This document shows positions 6,193 through 6,615 of a DNA stretch of 6,615 bases, one piece after another. Source of the DNA: JAGOME01 sp039812375 (GTDB lineage Bacteria; Actinomycetota; Actinomycetes; Actinomycetales; Dermatophilaceae); assembly GCA_039812375.1 (NCBI GenBank), contig JBDIAO010000135.1:1-6615 (forward strand). The letters run 5' to 3'. The notes under the pieces were generated by a model, which had not been told where the DNA came from, did no database searches, and saw only the letters and a program-made list of their open reading frames with translations. The translations under genes were made by a program, and so were the position numbers. Each line of letters starts with the position of its first letter. Within the stretch, counting starts at the first letter, position 1.

Positions 6193-6221
6193 AGAATACC
6201 GGCCGCGCCGAAGCGCTCCAA
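6193..6221 (-). promoter_or_regulatory. Sigma70-type promoter for the rplU-rpmA operon
   Basis: On the minus strand TTGGAG (6216-6221) and TATTCT (6193-6198) are separated by exactly 17 bp, matching the -35/-10 consensus at 4 of 6 positions each. Transcription would start near 6186, giving a leader of about 130 nt. It lies in the 182-bp gap after the RNase gene stop, so rplU can be expressed separately from the upstream gene. A small CCGCG/CGCGG hairpin (6226-6238) lies directly after the RNase stop and may be a weak terminator. Confidence 0.7.
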
Positions 6222-6238
6222 ATCGCCGCGGCTCGCGG

Positions 6239-6615
6239 TCATGGGACCGACGTCGGGGGCTCCGCCCTACCTTCGTCAGCCCCCTCGTCAGCACCGGCAG
6301 CGGCGGTCGGCTCGTCGTGCAGCGCCCGCGGCGGACCGGCAGGAGAGACCACTCGGCCACGTTTGCGCCGTGGCTGGACGACGAGGTCCTGGGAGCGCAG
6401 CTGGGTGGTAAGTTCGGAGCGGGGCGGCGCAACGAGAAGTTCCTCAGTAGCCACAGGCTCCTCAGTAGCCACAGGCTCCTCAGTAGCCACAGGCTCCTCA
6501 GTAGCCACAGGCTCCTCAGTAGCCACTGGTTCCATGGAAGAGGTGGAGTCCGGAGTCAGGGTGGGATCTTCGGGTGCGTCGGAGTCCTCGGGTGCGTCCG
6601 GCTCGTTGGTCGAGG
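6239..6615 (-). CDS. rne: C-terminal tail of ribonuclease E/G (5' end outside window)
   Basis: The frame is open from the right edge to the TGA at 6239-6241, giving 124 residues. No catalytic part is in the window. The visible part is low-complexity: an acidic Pro/Asp/Glu/Thr section (DAPEDSDAPED), five EPVATE hexapeptide repeats, then VAPPRSELTTQLRS and a basic RRKRGRVVSPAGPPR patch, ending in an Ala/Gly/Asp-rich tail. A basic patch followed by an AGPPR-like motif near the C-terminus and the position directly upstream of rplU-rpmA-obg are typical of actinobacterial RNase E/G, whose disordered C-terminal arm scaffolds RNA-decay partners. Assignment rests mainly on synteny and tail composition, because the S1 and nuclease domains are not visible. 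Confidence 0.75.
   Translation of the reverse strand, partial: STNEPDAPEDSDAPEDPTLTPDSTSSMEPVATEEPVATEEPVATEEPVATEEPVATEELLVAPPRSELTTQLRSQDLVVQPRRKRGRVVSPAGPPRALHDEPTAAAGADEGADEGRAEPPTSVP
6442..6531 (-). repeat. 18-bp tandem repeat encoding EPVATE hexapeptides in the RNase E/G tail
   Basis: Five units lie head to tail at 6442-6459, 6460-6477, 6478-6495, 6496-6513 and 6514-6531. The first four are identical (CCTCAGTAGCCACAGGCT on the plus strand); the fifth differs at two bases. Identity at the DNA level, including synonymous positions, points to recent expansion or ongoing slippage. Each unit adds one EPVATE to a presumably disordered linker, so copy-number change would keep the frame. Confidence 0.95.

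Noticed and set aside
6442..6531. CRISPR-like appearance of regularly repeated DNA
   Set aside because: Units are contiguous with no spacers and are read in frame as EPVATE, so this is a coding tandem repeat.

Overview
The window looks like chromosomal DNA of a high-GC Gram-positive bacterium (Actinomycetota). The evidence is the strong G/C bias at third codon positions, frequent GTG starts, and the gene order RNase E/G - rplU - rpmA - obgE - proB - proA, a well-known actinobacterial arrangement. The order Micrococcales is plausible, but I cannot fix a genus by eye.

Layout. Positions 1-263 (+) carry the C-terminal end of a GtrB/DPM1-like membrane glycosyltransferase. It converges on, and overlaps by 16 bp, the 3' end of proA (248-1558, -). 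proA and the divergent pdxY (1669-2523, +) are separated by about 110 bp, most of which is an 18-bp tandem repeat. Both genes look as if they could be transcribed leaderless. pdxY converges on proB (2618-3778, -). Upstream on the minus strand come obgE (3787-5316), rpmA (5432-5701) and rplU (5751-6056), then the 3' end of an RNase E/G gene (6239 to the right edge). The minus-strand genes therefore read rne -> rplU -> rpmA -> obgE -> proB, then, beyond the pdxY insertion, proA.

How the genes work together. ProB and ProA catalyse the first two steps of proline synthesis, glutamate to glutamyl phosphate to glutamate-5-semialdehyde. L21 and L27 are 50S ribosomal proteins and ObgE is a GTPase that acts on the 50S particle, so rplU-rpmA-obgE is a ribosome-assembly cluster. 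PdxY is a vitamin B6 salvage kinase with no obvious tie to its neighbours; it splits the two proline genes on the opposite strand. The GT2 enzyme belongs to an envelope or polysaccharide gene set that continues to the left.

What stands out is not an exotic system but local sequence structure. There are two unrelated tandem repeats with the same 18-bp period, one between proA and pdxY and one in the RNase E/G tail, plus a fainter 18-bp duplication in that tail. The glycosyltransferase tail has an in-frame duplication. A perfect 16-bp-stem hairpin without a U-tract lies between rpmA and obgE. A good sigma70-type promoter precedes rplU, with a hairpin at the predicted 5' end of its leader. I see no mobile element, CRISPR array, tRNA/rRNA or defence system.
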